From NCBI RefSeq assembly GCF_036417845.1, contig NC_089985.1:34368583-34432582 (forward strand): DNA of 64,000 nt. Reading direction: 5' to 3'. The notes beneath the pieces are model-generated. The model had not been told where the DNA came from and did no database searches. It was given only the letters and a program-made list of their open reading frames with translations. Positions within the stretch are counted from its first letter, which is position 1. Each line of letters begins with the position of its first letter. The DNA is from Apteryx mantelli. Taxonomy: Eukaryota > Chordata > Aves > Apterygiformes > Apterygidae. Made by a program: the position numbers and the translations under genes. Below, one piece after another: positions 1 to 12,507 of the stretch.

Positions 1-90
1 ACGAAGAGACCCACGGGAAGGGGTAGAGGGTTTTGTGAGTGTAGGTGCCTCCCCCAGGCCAGCGCCCACAACCAGCATCTGCGCTGTATA

Positions 91-215
91 ACATACCCGC
101 GCGAGCGACGTGGAACTGGAGCCTCTGCTACGGGGGTTTCCCTGCGCGCAGCAGCTCGGGGCAAAGCGCCACGCGCCTGCGGCTCCCTGCTGCCCGCCTC
201 TAATCCCCATCCACA
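91..215. other. CpG-dense patch
   Basis: About 14 CpG dinucleotides in roughly 110 bases (CCGCGCGAGCGACG, TGCGCGCAG, CCACGCGCCTGCGG), against near absence of CpG in most of the window. It is either the edge of a CpG island whose remainder lies before base 1 or a small isolated islet. No initiator or first exon can be assigned. Confidence 0.5.
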
Positions 216-3200
216 GCAACACTTCCTAAAGGACCCGACAAAGTTGGATGCAGCCCCGATCTGCCGCCCACCTCCACACCGACAGCCAGTACAGGGAGGC
301 TTGGACTTAGAGAAATTAGGTACGTTTCCCACTTTTCTTTTTATGCCCAGCAGTACATCCGGCTTTTTATTTAACCCGGCATCATGACCTCCCCCAGAGC
401 AAAGAAGTTTCTGGCTTTCCAGACATAACAGAAGCAGGCTCTGACCCAACTGCACAGCTGTTCCCTTCTTTAACAGATATAGATACAAGCTATATAGCTA
501 CAAGTTACATAGCTAGAAACTTCAAAGCCTTCTTCAAGAAAACAACACAGATAAATCAACATTACGCACTTTCACAGAATCTCCTCCACTTTCCATACAC
601 CATAAAGTAAGTTTTCTTTGAAAATAAACTAACAAGCTGCCTTCTTCCAGGTGTTTCCTCGTTTCTCAAAGAAAAAGCGCAAGAAAGCTGCAGAAATAAC
701 GACTAATAAAGATTTTATTTGCAGAATTTAAAATCAGAAAGAACAATTACACTGTCTAGTCTAGCTTGTAGCAAAGGCCCTTTATCCCACTGAGGTGCTG
801 CACGTATTTTGGATTCTCAGTGCTTCTTGCGATATTAGGCTAATCATTGATAAATATGTTATGCCCCTAAGTCTTACATTTTAGGTAGAGATTAAAGTCT
901 AACTCCACTATGGTGTAGCCCCACTCCCTTACGACATCCAGCAGGGTAGGAAAGGGGAATATCTTAAAGCTTTTTCATGTGAGAATCATTTCCAAAATGA
1001 AGCCAGATTTTTTTTTTCCCTTTTAGTCTGGATTCCAGGATTTCAAATAACGGAAGACTATCTTGACCAAACTTGCACCTGCAAACGGGGTAGTTGCAAT
1101 AACGCAATCGTTGCATGTACCGCCGCAGGGCCTGGTATCATTTGGTCTGGGGTAAGAAGAGAGAGCAGCCAGTCTCCAGGGCAGAGACCAAGGCCTGCTC
1201 GCTGGGTACAACGAGGGCTGGAGGCACACCAACTGCACGAAGCCACAGTATGTCTCTTTGCTACTCCCGATCCACCAGGAACGGGAAATCAGGCGATTTA
1301 AACACTGCAGACCAAACTGCAGCGCGCGGCCACCATGTCTGAAACAGTCTACTCTGGCGAAGCCTGGCGGGACGCCCAGGTCAGGCAGCGTCGTCATCCT
1401 TTGAATGCATCTGGCTCGCACAGTACAACGTGCTGCTGCCAGCGGGGCCATCTGCTACACGAACTCAAGAAGGAAGGGCAAGGAATCATCCTCTTCCTCC
1501 TCCCCATCACAGTCCCACGCCGGAAGAAAGCAATCCCTCCCACCCAAGGACTCCACCGCGCTTTGACCAACCATGCATGTTGCCTCTCCAAAACCACATG
1601 TGCTTCCTGGTCTCCCAGTCATTCCCTTTTTAATGGGTGCATGGACTGGCAATTCCCTGTAGGTGCCTTTTGAAAGCTCTGGCTGCAGCTGGAGAGCCAT
1701 TTCTATACTGTGCTATACTTGAAACCAGGCTTTGAATGACATAATTACAGGCCTATATTAAAATGTTATATTTAAATGATCTTATTCTTCATCAGCAAAG
1801 GATATTCCTAACCAAAACAAATTCTTCTATATCATTTATTGTATTTAAGATAATTTAACGGGTTTCTATTCATGCTGGAAGGCAGCAAATGAATAAATTC
1901 CATAGCACTTTATTTAAATATTTTAGAACAAATCTTGAAAGATGTTTTCATTTAGCTGAAAGCAGCTTAATAGCAGTTTTTTCTCTGCCACAGTAAAAAA
2001 GTATGTGTTTCTTTTTATTGCGCTTGTTAAAATAAATGGCATTTTTAATAAAGACTGTCCCCATAACAACATATATGATTTGATCACATTATGAAATAAA
2101 CGTCATGTGAGATTATACATTTCAAAGCAGACAGTTTATGTTCTTTTAGTTATTAAATTCAATCAGTTTTACTTCTTTTTTCTTCCTGAAGGCAGGTATG
2201 GTTTTGATTAAAATGTGACCCCAAAAGCAGAATAATTTAAGTGAGACCGTACTTTCATTTTTTAAGGTTTATCTGCCTTCCCACAGGAACTTAAAAGAAA
2301 AAAAGTGTGCCTTCCAGTGGCAGAATTAAAATTTGTTTGCCTTTGACTGACATTTTTATTCCTGAGCAGAACATGTTACAACATGGCGCTGTGTGGAAAA
2401 CCTACACTTAAAGCTAACTAATTAGGCATTATATTTGCAATCCATAAAATGGGTTTGACACAAATGTGCTTGGAAGGCTGCAGAGCCTCCTAATAGCTCG
2501 CTCTCTCGTACGGAAAACCAGCACCAGCCCAGAGCAGCCACCTTCGCTGTCAGCCCGGGCTGCTGTAGGGAGCAGACTGTTGCACGGTGAAGCACGCTGT
2601 GGCTGCCCCTTGAAGATGACATCTCCAGACCAGTTCGGTTTCCTTCAGGAACCAGCCAGACAACGGTCACTTCCAAAGACAGGGCTAAAGGGAGCTTATT
2701 TTGTGGCAGAGCCGACCCTGAGGACTGCACCCGCAGCTCGTTAGGGGCTGTCCTTTACTGCCAGCATTGCATCGCGCTGTGACGGCCGGCGATCCTGGCT
2801 TACCGTTTCTGATTCTCCACCTCCTGCCTGTCAGCTCCCCATCGAGCACCCCTGTTTGCCGAGGGACGTGGCTTAAGCACACCAAAGTTCCCACAGTTTG
2901 GTCACAGTCCTTCCACAGGATCCCCACATGCTAACAGTTAGTCCACATCTTAGACTGAATTTGGACACTTATATTGCCTGGCCTTGACCTGGTGCAATCA
3001 GCTGCACATAGCATGTACCAATTTCACATTGTGCCTCTGAATCTCTCCCGTCAATACAGTGAAACGCTTGGGTTAAAACAGTATACAAAACCAGACTGGC
3101 TTCAGTCTGTCCAGAATACCCACTGGGGTATTGCTGCATCCCTGTCCCTGTCCCAAAAAGTCAGAGATCTCCAAAGAGCTTCACTATGTCCCAGAGGTAG

Positions 3201-5536
3201 CGCTCACAACACACGGAAGCCGGCTCTGCCAACCCCAGTGTGGGGCTATCCCTGCCTCCTCTTCAGCACTCCGAATGTCCCTTAGGTGTGTTTCTAAAGC
3301 CCTCTGTCCACTTCAGGCTCTTTAACTATACTAAAGTCCTGTTATAACAAACCAAACTCTTATTAAAATCACTGACGATGTGGGCGGTGGCTTAATAAAG
3401 AAACTGCTTTTAATCTAAACATCACCATCTGTCAGGTCCTGAAAAGAGAAAAAACAAAAGAAAAATGTGCAGCGATGCACAGCCACGGAGCAACATTTGA
3501 AAGTATGTCCCAGCTCCCGCAGAACATGAATGCTGAATATCAAACAAACACCTGAAGCTACACATGCCACCACCTCAAACTATCACTTCATTTTCCATTA
3601 CGTGCCGTGTTTTAAGGACTCCAGGCATCGCGATCTGCGTCGCTTTTAATTATCAATGGGCAGAGTACGTACAATATTTCACGACTCATTCAGAAAACAG
3701 AAAGCCGCAACCAGGACAGCGCACGTGTCCGGGGATCTCTTCTTGGGCCTCGGTGAACGGAGGCGCGCGGCCACCCGACAGCGCCGCGCGAGGTGGCAGG
3801 CTGCACCACCCTGCCCGGCACGGCCTCGTGTCCCACCCTGGAAAGCCGAGTCTGGAGACATGAAATCTGCACCTGGCCTGCGGATCCCCTAACTAATGAA
3901 GGCGATGATTACTAACGCAGCAGATGAGGTGTCGGTCTGTTCTCAGACACAGAAAACAGAGCTATCAGCATGCACATAGGATGGAAAGGAGAAAAAGGAA
4001 GAATAAAATAAGAGGAGGCTGCATATCAGGATACGGAGGCGAGGTCTCCTCCCAGGACGTCTCGCTTCGTTAGAGAAAGAACGAAGGAAGAGCAGTTGTA
4101 CGCAGGCGCTGCCCAGCATCCGACGGGAGTGAAGTCTCTGAACACTGATTCAACTTACTGTAGTTGGATGAATCAAAACGGTCGGAACCTGGATGGGTTG
4201 GGAGAAAAGTCAGGGACAGACTTTCCCGTCATCCCTAACATCTCTGAGCAAAAGATACAGCTGCGGGTAAATGACTTCACCAGCAGCTCAACGAGACCAA
4301 AGCCTGGTTTCCCGCGACTCTCCGTTCTCTGTACATGCCCTCCGCCCCCCCAGGAATCCAGATCCCCCCACCGTGCCACGTGATCCCTTCCCCGAAACAC
4401 CCCGCAGGCCTCCTCCACGTCCCTTAGCCCTCCTCAGCCCCCTCATCTCCTGCCCACATCGGACACTCGCTGGCCGAGCTAGCGGCAGCGCAGGCTGGCT
4501 GTCCCTCCAGACCGACAACCGATGGGTAATTGGGGGAGGATGGAAGGGGACTGACAAAGAGACAGAAATAGCCCCGTTTCCTTAGGCAACCAAGTACTGC
4601 TGTGAATAAATCCAAAGTGAATAGCACTAGGTCAGATGTTTTACAGATACTTATCTGATCTCCTAATATCTTGTTAAATCTCTCAGGAAATACTCAGTAA
4701 AACCTACCGCATATTCACTGCAAGTGACAGTTTTCTTCAATTAAAAAAGGCTGGAAAAGGCGCTCCACTCCTCTGAGTGAATAATCCAGACTACAATCAA
4801 ATGAAAAATGACCTCCTTTGAAGCAACCGTGGGGCATCTGGAAAAAAGATGTTCGGGAAACCCAAACAGAAATGAGTGTCCCAGCCTCGCTCGTCTCAGG
4901 GTTTCCTGCTGTCTGTCCCCTATTTTCAGGGGCAAACTCTCACCTCTTCCCTGTTTAGCCCTGATGGAGGATTTATAACTGAACTGCTCTGAACAGATAA
5001 CGTAAGGCAAAAAAACGTACCTTTACCTATCAGCATCTCTCCTCTGCTTGCAAGGGTTGTCCACTGTGCTAGCAATGGTAGGAATCAAGCCAATTAAAAT
5101 TAAACTCCAGAAGAAGGCAATCAAATTTTTCACCCTCCATCCCTTTGTTGTAAGTGAATGCTGCATGTTCTCCTCAAGTTACCTCCCCAAGCAACAATCC
5201 CATTTACTTTTTGACCTCTGTAAATTAAAACAAGTTTGGAGCTCTCTCGGTTCAGAGCTGTGACTCCATTTACTGGTGAAATTGTTTATTCAAGCAATTC
5301 CCACTCTGTAGCATCAAAGTTTGTTGTTAATAGTTACAGACTGTTAATCTACACGAGGAATATAACAAAGCTTGTGGAAGAATCCCAAATGGACAGGCAT
5401 GATAAGAGAGGGGAAAAAGAGGCTGGCAAAGCTCCAAGTACACAATATTTTTGTGCTTGACCTCTTTAATTACTCGAACACCAAATCGACTGGTAGACAA
5501 GCCTCAGAGCTTCTCAAGTGGCTACCAAGGACTTCT
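216..5536. other. Non-coding stretch with alternating GC-rich and AT-rich blocks
   Basis: GC-rich blocks at about 1050-1660, 2460-2900 and 3700-4560 give many overlapping open frames on both strands, none with recognisable protein character. Between them, about 1700-2420 is AT-rich, free of recognisable repeats and dense in ATTA/TAAT cores. No gene is supported. Confidence 0.6.
3745..3840. other. CpG islet
   Basis: About 11 CpGs in 75 bases, centred on GGCGCGCGGCC and GCGCCGCGCGAGG. Several overlapping open frames on both strands here are explained by GC content. There is no TATA box or clear exon boundary, so a promoter role is only a possibility. Confidence 0.45.
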
Positions 5537-5542
5537 TTTATT
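5537..5542 (-). terminator. AATAAA downstream of the exon-like frame
   Basis: Minus-strand AATAAA about 200 nt after the TGA of the 5745-5960 open frame. It fits a terminal exon with a short 3' UTR, but isolated AATAAA hexamers are common in AT-rich DNA. Confidence 0.2.
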
Positions 5543-5744
5543 TCTGTGAAAAACATGTGGTTTAATTTTCCTTCCGCAGTGTGGAGGCACAATTCATCCA
5601 GTACATTTCACCATAACGCAAAGAGGAAACTAGTTTCTAACGGTAAAGAGGAACTTCACTGCACAGCAAATGTATGCATACCTACCCCAAGGCTCACTCT
5701 CAGAGAAAAATCATATCGCTAACAATATATAAGGGGTTGTACAG

Positions 5745-5960
5745 TCACCTCCAGGGCTCGGATGCAGGCAACTGATGCAACGACATCCTGGCCGCTTGCT
5801 GCAGGGCCTTGGCCTGAGTGACCATCCCACAGACCATTTCAGCAGGTGTTCCTCCTCGCACTGGGGAAACTGGTGGCAATGTTGTCTGCTGAAACATTTG
5901 TTGGCAAATGAACATTTTAGCATGTTGAGAATCAGCTTTTATTTCAAATTGTAACCAATT
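5745..5960 (-). CDS. Exon-like open frame, gene not recognised
   Basis: On the minus strand a polypyrimidine stretch and TTATTGCAG precede base 5960. From there 70 codons stay open, from NWLQFEIKAD to LHQLPASEPW. The exon can end at a GAG followed by GTGACT donor (GT at 5748-5747), giving 212 nt. If read through, it stops two codons later at TGA (5747-5745), with an AATAAA at 5542-5537 about 200 nt downstream, so it could be a last exon. Codon use looks like coding DNA and differs from the random open frames around it. The peptide is Gln/Met/Ala-rich (KMFICQQMFQQ, TQAKALQQAARMS), with no domain I know. It does not resemble the C-terminal part of AGBL4, the expected host gene. It could be an unannotated exon, an exon of a neighbouring gene, or a chance open frame. 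Confidence 0.35.
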   Translation of the reverse strand, partial: NWLQFEIKADSQHAKMFICQQMFQQTTLPPVSPVRGGTPAEMVCGMVTQAKALQQAARMSLHQLPASEPWR

Positions 5961-6891
5961 CTGCAATAATTCCAAACAGAAGCAGGAATAACTGTAACAT
6001 TGTCATTTCATTTGCTGGCCAACTAAAATCAAATATATACTTGTTATTGAAATCAAAATTAAGCTGAAAAGATCATAACCTCTAAGGACATTTCCCAAAG
6101 CAGCCGAGATTCACCTGTCCTGTGCCAAACCATCAAGAACCTCTCTCCATTCACCACATGTCGGTATATTCACTCTCTAAAAAGTTTTGAAACTCCTCAA
6201 AGATTTTCACCAAACAGCTTTTGTAACTTTGCCCCCTGAGATTTGCAACTGGAGGCAGAAACAAGAAACAGTTTTTCAGCTGCAACGTGTCTCAAATCAT
6301 GAAGCCAAGACAGAAATATTCACCAGTTTTTGTGCCGTATCCTCTCTAGCACAGCTAGCAATGCCTAGCTCTCCAAAATGCACATTTGGGAAGCAAAGAA
6401 TTAACAAATCACACTGCGATATCTTAAGCTTAAGAGTTTAAAAGACTTTACGAGTGTGAATTAAATCTCACAAAGTGAAGAAAAGTTGCCATTACCCTGC
6501 ATATTTACTGAAGAAAAAGTCCAAATGACCGACATAGCGTTACTCTGTAAAAGGGCCAGATCATCACAGGAGTTTACAAGCAGAACTCTCTCCCAAAATC
6601 AGTGAAAACTACTTGGTTCAACATTACTAACTTGTGCTAGCAATTTAGTTTTGATTGATGATTCTGTTTTTTTGACTAAACAGTAGAGATGTATTACCGA
6701 TTTTCCATGTTGATCTGGAAAAATAAATCTTTACTGAAGTTTCTTCAATCCAGGAAGTATCAAAACCTGAGCCTGAAATATCATTCTTCAACCTGAGATA
6801 TGCAAGAAATCTCTACTGATGATGAGAGATCCGCAAGATGGATTAGGAAGAATTTTGCCTTTGGTTTGATGTTCAAATTAGATTACTAATT

Positions 6892-6995
6892 CACAGAGTC
6901 CTTTTGCTGTTTAATAAATTCAGATGAGAAGGAAAGATACAAATTCTCACAGTTCTTTTGCTGCTTAATACATCCAGATGAAAAGGAAAGATAGA
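6892..6995. repeat. Tandem duplication, unit about 56 bp
   Basis: Two diverged adjacent copies beginning CACAG and sharing CTTTTGCTG, TTAATA, CAGATGA and AAGGAAAGATA. The second copy starts at 6948. Confidence 0.8.
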
Positions 6996-7097
6996 GCATA
7001 ATCAACACATGCATTAATTTATGCAGATCTTTCCCTAGTTTCATGTTTTAAAATGTCTTTTTAGATAAAAGGCCAATAATACTCAGCATTTTTTCAT

Positions 7098-7245
7098 CTT
7101 CAAAGTGCTTTGAAAATATTAACTACTGAATTGGCATAGCACACCCATCAGGTCCGTAAAGATTAGTATCCCTGTTTTAAAGAGCAATTCCAGGCAGAAA
7201 GGTTATGAGATTTCCTCACTAATAAGAAGTCAATGCCAAGGATAG
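7098..7245 (-). repeat. MIR-like SINE relic
   Basis: Read on the plus strand this is the reverse complement of MIR. It shows an AAAGTGCTTTG core, then a segment resembling 'tcctcacaac..gagg', 'TATCCCTGTTTTAAAGA', 'AGAAAGGTTATGAGATTTCC' and a 'CAATGCCAAGGA' end, in the order expected. It is heavily diverged, as expected for an insertion of early amniote age. Confidence 0.55.
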
Positions 7246-8059
7246 GTGCTAATTAGCAAACTCATAACCTGCAGTGCAGCACTTAGATTACATACTACGC
7301 TCTCTCTTTAAGATATTCGGTATATGTGATGTGTGTGTGTGTTCAATGTTGATGATTCCATATTACTAGAAGCTTAAAAGACATAAAAGAAAATGATGAT
7401 CTTGTAGAAAAAGGTGTGTGCAACAGTGGGGTTGTTTAAGAGGTATGTCCTTGTATTTGGAAGCAATGCTGCGAGATAGAGAAACCAGCACAAAGCAGAA
7501 GCTAGCCTTAACTATAACACTAAGCCAACTGTACGGTCTGTCCTGACATGACATCTGTGCACAGTCTGACCTGTCTGGGTCACGACAAGTCTGAGCCCGC
7601 TGCAGCTCTCACAAGTGAGAAGGTCCAGGAAGGGGTTCCAGGCAGCCCTGAAAACAGGACTCCAACAGCAAACACAGGTGAAATGCCTGGTCTTGTTAGC
7701 ATTCAGCAAGGCAAGCACCCAACACTGCACCAAGCTTCACCTCACTTCTCCCTTCAAACTCTCCCAAGCCAGGCAGCAGAGGTGAAAAGACGAGCCAAAA
7801 GCAGAGAAGACGGAGGAGCGCAGTGACAACGGGACTGATCGGCAGATTCTGATTTTCCAGTTAGTGCCAAGGCTACATGAACTCATGCCTACCTCTCACT
7901 GAGAGCATAAACCCACTGCAGAGAGGAGTTTCTACGGTTTATTTACAAAAGAAGAGCACTTTCTCGGTCTCCTACTAACAATTTGTTCCTGTAGCTGTGG
8001 TTCAATCTACACTATACTGCTGGAAAAACTTTCACTAATAGGAGCTTCATCACTTCTAA

Positions 8060-8095
8060 GTTCATTATTTTCTTTCTGTTCATTATTTTCTTTCT
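8060..8095. repeat. Perfect 18-bp tandem duplication
   Basis: GTTCATTATTTTCTTTCT occurs twice without a gap. Confidence 0.9.
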
Positions 8096-10781
8096 GTAAT
8101 ATAAAGGAACTTTCATGCACAATCTGTACAGTATCAGCTATGAAACATAAAGACAGAGCTTCACTAAGACAGATGTTCATTAGACTTGCCCTGACTGCTA
8201 TGGACAGGAGGCATTAGAACAAGATATACAGCACAGAAAGGTAAGATAGCAAAGACATGCAAGAACTGGCCAAAGTGAAAACTGTAAAGACACAGGGATT
8301 TATGGGATGGCATATGCCACAGCTATACTTTTTTTTTCTTTTTTTTCCAAATCAGCACGGACTTTAAAAGGGGACAATGCAGGGGAAAGTATGGACCTCT
8401 ACATGAAAGAAGCCCAACTAGAAATACTTTCAGACTGTAAGCGGGTCATGCGCAGCCCAGGATAGAGCTATAGTATCAGCATACGTGAGGCTCTGAAAAT
8501 TCATGCAGCGCCTTTTTTTTAGATATAGGAGTTAGGGAGGGACAAACGCTGGAGTGAGAATGAAGATTTCTCACAAGTTCAATGTACGATATGCAGCACG
8601 TGGTTTGCCTTTCTCCACAGCATCAAACATTAGGATCTCACCTTCACTTTCAAAGCCTCTTGAAACTCTCAAGAGACCTCCAAAAATGTTGACAGTGGTT
8701 CAGCTGCGGGAGTGCTGAAACCATTGCTGAGCTCTTTGACTGTGAGAAACACTGTCTCACTGCTTCCGATGGAGGAAGCTGCCTTCTGCTGTCTGTTGTG
8801 CCATATCTCACATGTCGACTGATGGCTCTTTGAAGCAACAGCAGCTCTTTTGCCATATATTTTCTCAGCATCTAGCATACCAGGATCCTGGACAAAGAAG
8901 AGGACTCTCCTGGCTGCAGCTACACCGTGAAGAGCAGCTACCCGCAGCTAGTCCCCGTCACCACATAGTCAGAGTTTGCACCTCCTCCCGGGACGAGGTG
9001 TAACCTGCCACCACCCTGCTACCTGCCAGGGGAAGTCTGACCAATGCTCGTCCCAGGAAGATATGTCCCCAAATCAGCAATGCCAGTGAAGAGCTCCCAA
9101 GCTACCCCACTCACCTATGTGAAGGAGACCCCCCACTAGTTTCTGGGTAACCTCGAATCTAGCACTGAGCCCTGAAGGATTTGATCAATGTTCTCTATTC
9201 AATTCCTGCTAATGGGATAATAGGAATTTGGCAAGCTACCACCTATCTAAAAAGTCATTTCTAAAAAGAAAAAGAAAAAAGGAATTGGCAAAAGAAGTAA
9301 AAACTGCATTACTACTCAAGTATTAGTAGAATAATTCAATACTGACATACAAGATTTTTTTTAAAAAATAAAGATCCAAATTTATAACTACTATAATCCT
9401 AATTAGCTTCCAGTGGTTCTCTATTTCACCCGTTTTTTTAGGCATCATCCTAAACCATTTTTCAAGGCACTTCCCCAGAGAGCATCTAATTTTAAACAAG
9501 ACTTTCCTCATATGTATTGCTTAACAAGACTCTGCCTCTGGAGACAGACATATTCACACCTCCCCATTTTTCTCCCTAGGGTTTTATTCAAATATTATCT
9601 CCCAAAATTTCTTGTAATTCAAAAACTCAGTACTAATTCAAGACAGTACATTATCCCATGCAATTATTGACTGCCCCACTTCAGTTGAGTCGATAAGCTG
9701 ATGTGACTAGGCAGAGTCATCTTCTGGCCAAGCAGTAAACAAAAGCCCATTATCAGCCTGATATTTAAGTATTAAGAAATCATTAACCCATCCTGAAGAA
9801 AAGGCCTTCTTCCAACACATGGAGGAGAGGCTCAAACATAATCTAAACCAGTGCATACAAAAAAATCTGTAATATAAACCAATAACCAAGTTTATACAAA
9901 AGAAACAGATGTACGCTGCTCATTGCTAGCCTTTCACTGGGACCAGATGCAGCAGAACCTAAACAAGCGCGAGATGAGGAGAACTTCGGGCTTGGAGACC
10001 ACTGCTAACCTTCTCCAGCCCATCACCTTCAGAGGCGTAAAGGGTACAAATTTGCTGGCTTGGCTCCTGCAAGCCGAGCAGCCCTCACACGAGCCGTGAA
10101 GCCAGGGGAGCCGACAGGGCAGTGACCTCCAGCAGAAGGGCCGCGATGAGCTGCTAGGGGAGCACCCAAGGGGGAAACCTCCCGCGGCTGGCACGAATGT
10201 GCAGACCGGGCTGCTGCGTGGTGCAGCAGGCAAGGGTGGAAACACGTCTGTCTGAGAAACCTGGGGTACAGGAACAAGGGTGAGAAAAATAATACTGCTG
10301 CATAGAACACATTCGACTCTGCTAAACGGCATCCACTGAACGTACCCTGCAAAGCTATAAGGGCAAAGGGCTTCAAACCCCTCACATTCTAATATACGCA
10401 TTCCCAGAGCCCTAAGTTCATGTTTTGTCCCCCCCAATCCCTCTGACAGACTGAAGCAAAACACTAAACACAAGCAACGCAATCTTTGAAAGAGCCCCGA
10501 TTTGAATCAAGGGCTGAATGTCATATCCCAGAACTATCTATAACTGCTTATTGCTCCGGCTCCAAGACCAAACTGCCAGTCTATTGTACAGAAAACACTC
10601 CCACCCCCAACCTTTTAAATGTTTTCTAAACACAGTGCCTAGCGTACACCACACGCTATCGAAGGTTTAGGCTATCAAAAGAAGCCTGCGTGCTCCATGA
10701 GAAAAGTAATATCCGTTTTAGCTTTCAAACATTTTGGCTTTTTTATTAAAAATATGTACAACAAAAGCCTTACACTGTTGT

Positions 10782-10831
10782 CATATACAAAGGAGATAAC
10801 AAATGGCATATACAAAGCAGATAACAAATGC
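10782..10831. repeat. 25-bp tandem duplication
   Basis: Two adjacent 25-bp units starting CATATACAAAG and ending AGATAACAAATG plus one base. They differ at only two positions, so the duplication is recent. Confidence 0.9.
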
Positions 10832-11676
10832 TAAGAAGTGGAAATCTCTCAGCTACTAATACCAAAAGGCTACACAGAGAACGAAAGGCAAAAGTTTTGC
10901 ACTGTTTATATTTTGAGCAAACCAGAACAAACCCACTGTAGCTATTGTCCTTCCACCTATAGAATATTTATCACATGAACACCTATCTCAGTTATCACAG
11001 AATTTAAAAGGCCTTGTTTAAAGGGACAATGCTGAGATAAAGTCATATTGAAAAATCCCTTGCTTATAACAGAAATAACACCTTAGGCTATTAAGAGAGA
11101 GCATTAAAAATAAAACAGTTTAGTACTTTTACTGAGCCTCATGTTTCCCAGCTGATATACAGGTAGGCATTCTCACAATCCTGTGCAAGATAGCGGAAGC
11201 ATTATCTCAAATAATATATGCCTGGGAAAAATAACGCAAGGGGAAGCATATTGCCAGTAAGAGTCAATCCCAGGCACGCACCTGATAGCACGGGAGCCCC
11301 TCAGCCCCGTACCAGCCTAACGTGCAGCAACCTGCAGCCCCGGTGCAGAAGATAAAACCCTGAGAGAAGGGAATGGCAGCAGGGCAGGAGCCGGGAGCCA
11401 CAGGCGAGCAAAAAGCAGCAGCTCCCTTCTCTCCCCAGAGCGGAGAGCGGCTGCCTCGCGCTGCCCGGCAGTCCCTCGCCTCTCTGGGAAGCATTTCCTG
11501 ACTTCCACGCGTCTCTTCTGACGTTCGTAGCCTCTAATTTGAGAAAGAAACACACAGGCTGGTGCAGCGACCTTGAATAGTTCACTGATTTCAGGGCTAG
11601 AAAATCACAGGCGCCCATTGTCAGGCGGCATTAGACTGATCCGTTTCTGACTCCAGTCATACGCTTCGATACATAA

Positions 11677-11700
11677 AAAAGACAGAAATGTCTGTCTTTT
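11677..11700. other. Perfect 9-bp hairpin
   Basis: AAAAGACAG, a 6-nt loop, then CTGTCTTTT. It is short and AT-rich; no function is assigned. Confidence 0.5.
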
Positions 11701-12507
11701 GCATTTCTAGAACTGCAGGAAAACAGAATCCTCTCCAAATTGCCATAATCGAAGGTTCTGGGGGATTTTTATTAACATTACAACGTAATAGCAGAAAGCT
11801 TTGGGCAGAATGGATATTTGTTGGGAAAAAAAAAATCTAAATCTGGAGCCAGGGCTTTAATTTCTAACAAAAAAAAAAACACAGGGATTTGCTTTAACTT
11901 AGTGTTTTAGATAGAATCAATATGAAGTGTATTATTGCCTCTCCACCAGAGGTTTAAACCAACAGCTGGTTTAAGTCTCTAGTTTTCTAAATGCAGGGGT
12001 CTTCGCGTAGCAGCTACATACACACTGTTTGCAATGTAAGGTAAAGCATAAGAATACAGAAAGTGGAAAAGAGAAGAATCTGTAGGTCAGGCTGAGATCA
12101 CAGTGACTAAGCTGCGCTGGGGAAGGCTGCTGCCCCAGCGTGCCCAGGCATGAGCACGAGGGCTGTGTCTAAAAAGGGATGCCATAGCTCAGAGCTCCGG
12201 GCAGGATGTCGAAATCAGAGGGGGAGGTTATGAAGAAAGACTAATCATAATGATTCCTTCCAGCCTTAAAACCGTACGAACATTCCTAACAATTAGAATT
12301 AAATTAGCAGGTGCCCACTTGAACTCTTTTTTTAACCTACTGCAAACAAAGCAGCAGAGTCAGGCTCTCCTTTATTCCATACACCTTTGGAAGCACTTTA
12401 AGCTTTAGAACCTCTCTGCCTAAGACATCACTACTTAGAAGAAACCTCCCCCTGCTTCCAATTCAGTGTGTAGTGTGCATTAACACCCTCTTGAACACAG
12501 TTATAGA

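Noticed and set aside
1023..1700. Several overlapping open frames of 60-140 codons on both strands
   Set aside because: GC-rich sequence with few stops; no domain or splice support and none has coding-like composition.
9934..10482. 182-codon minus-strand open frame
   Set aside because: Cys/Ser/Pro-rich product typical of GC-rich non-coding DNA; a second frame is open over the same region and no exon boundaries fit.
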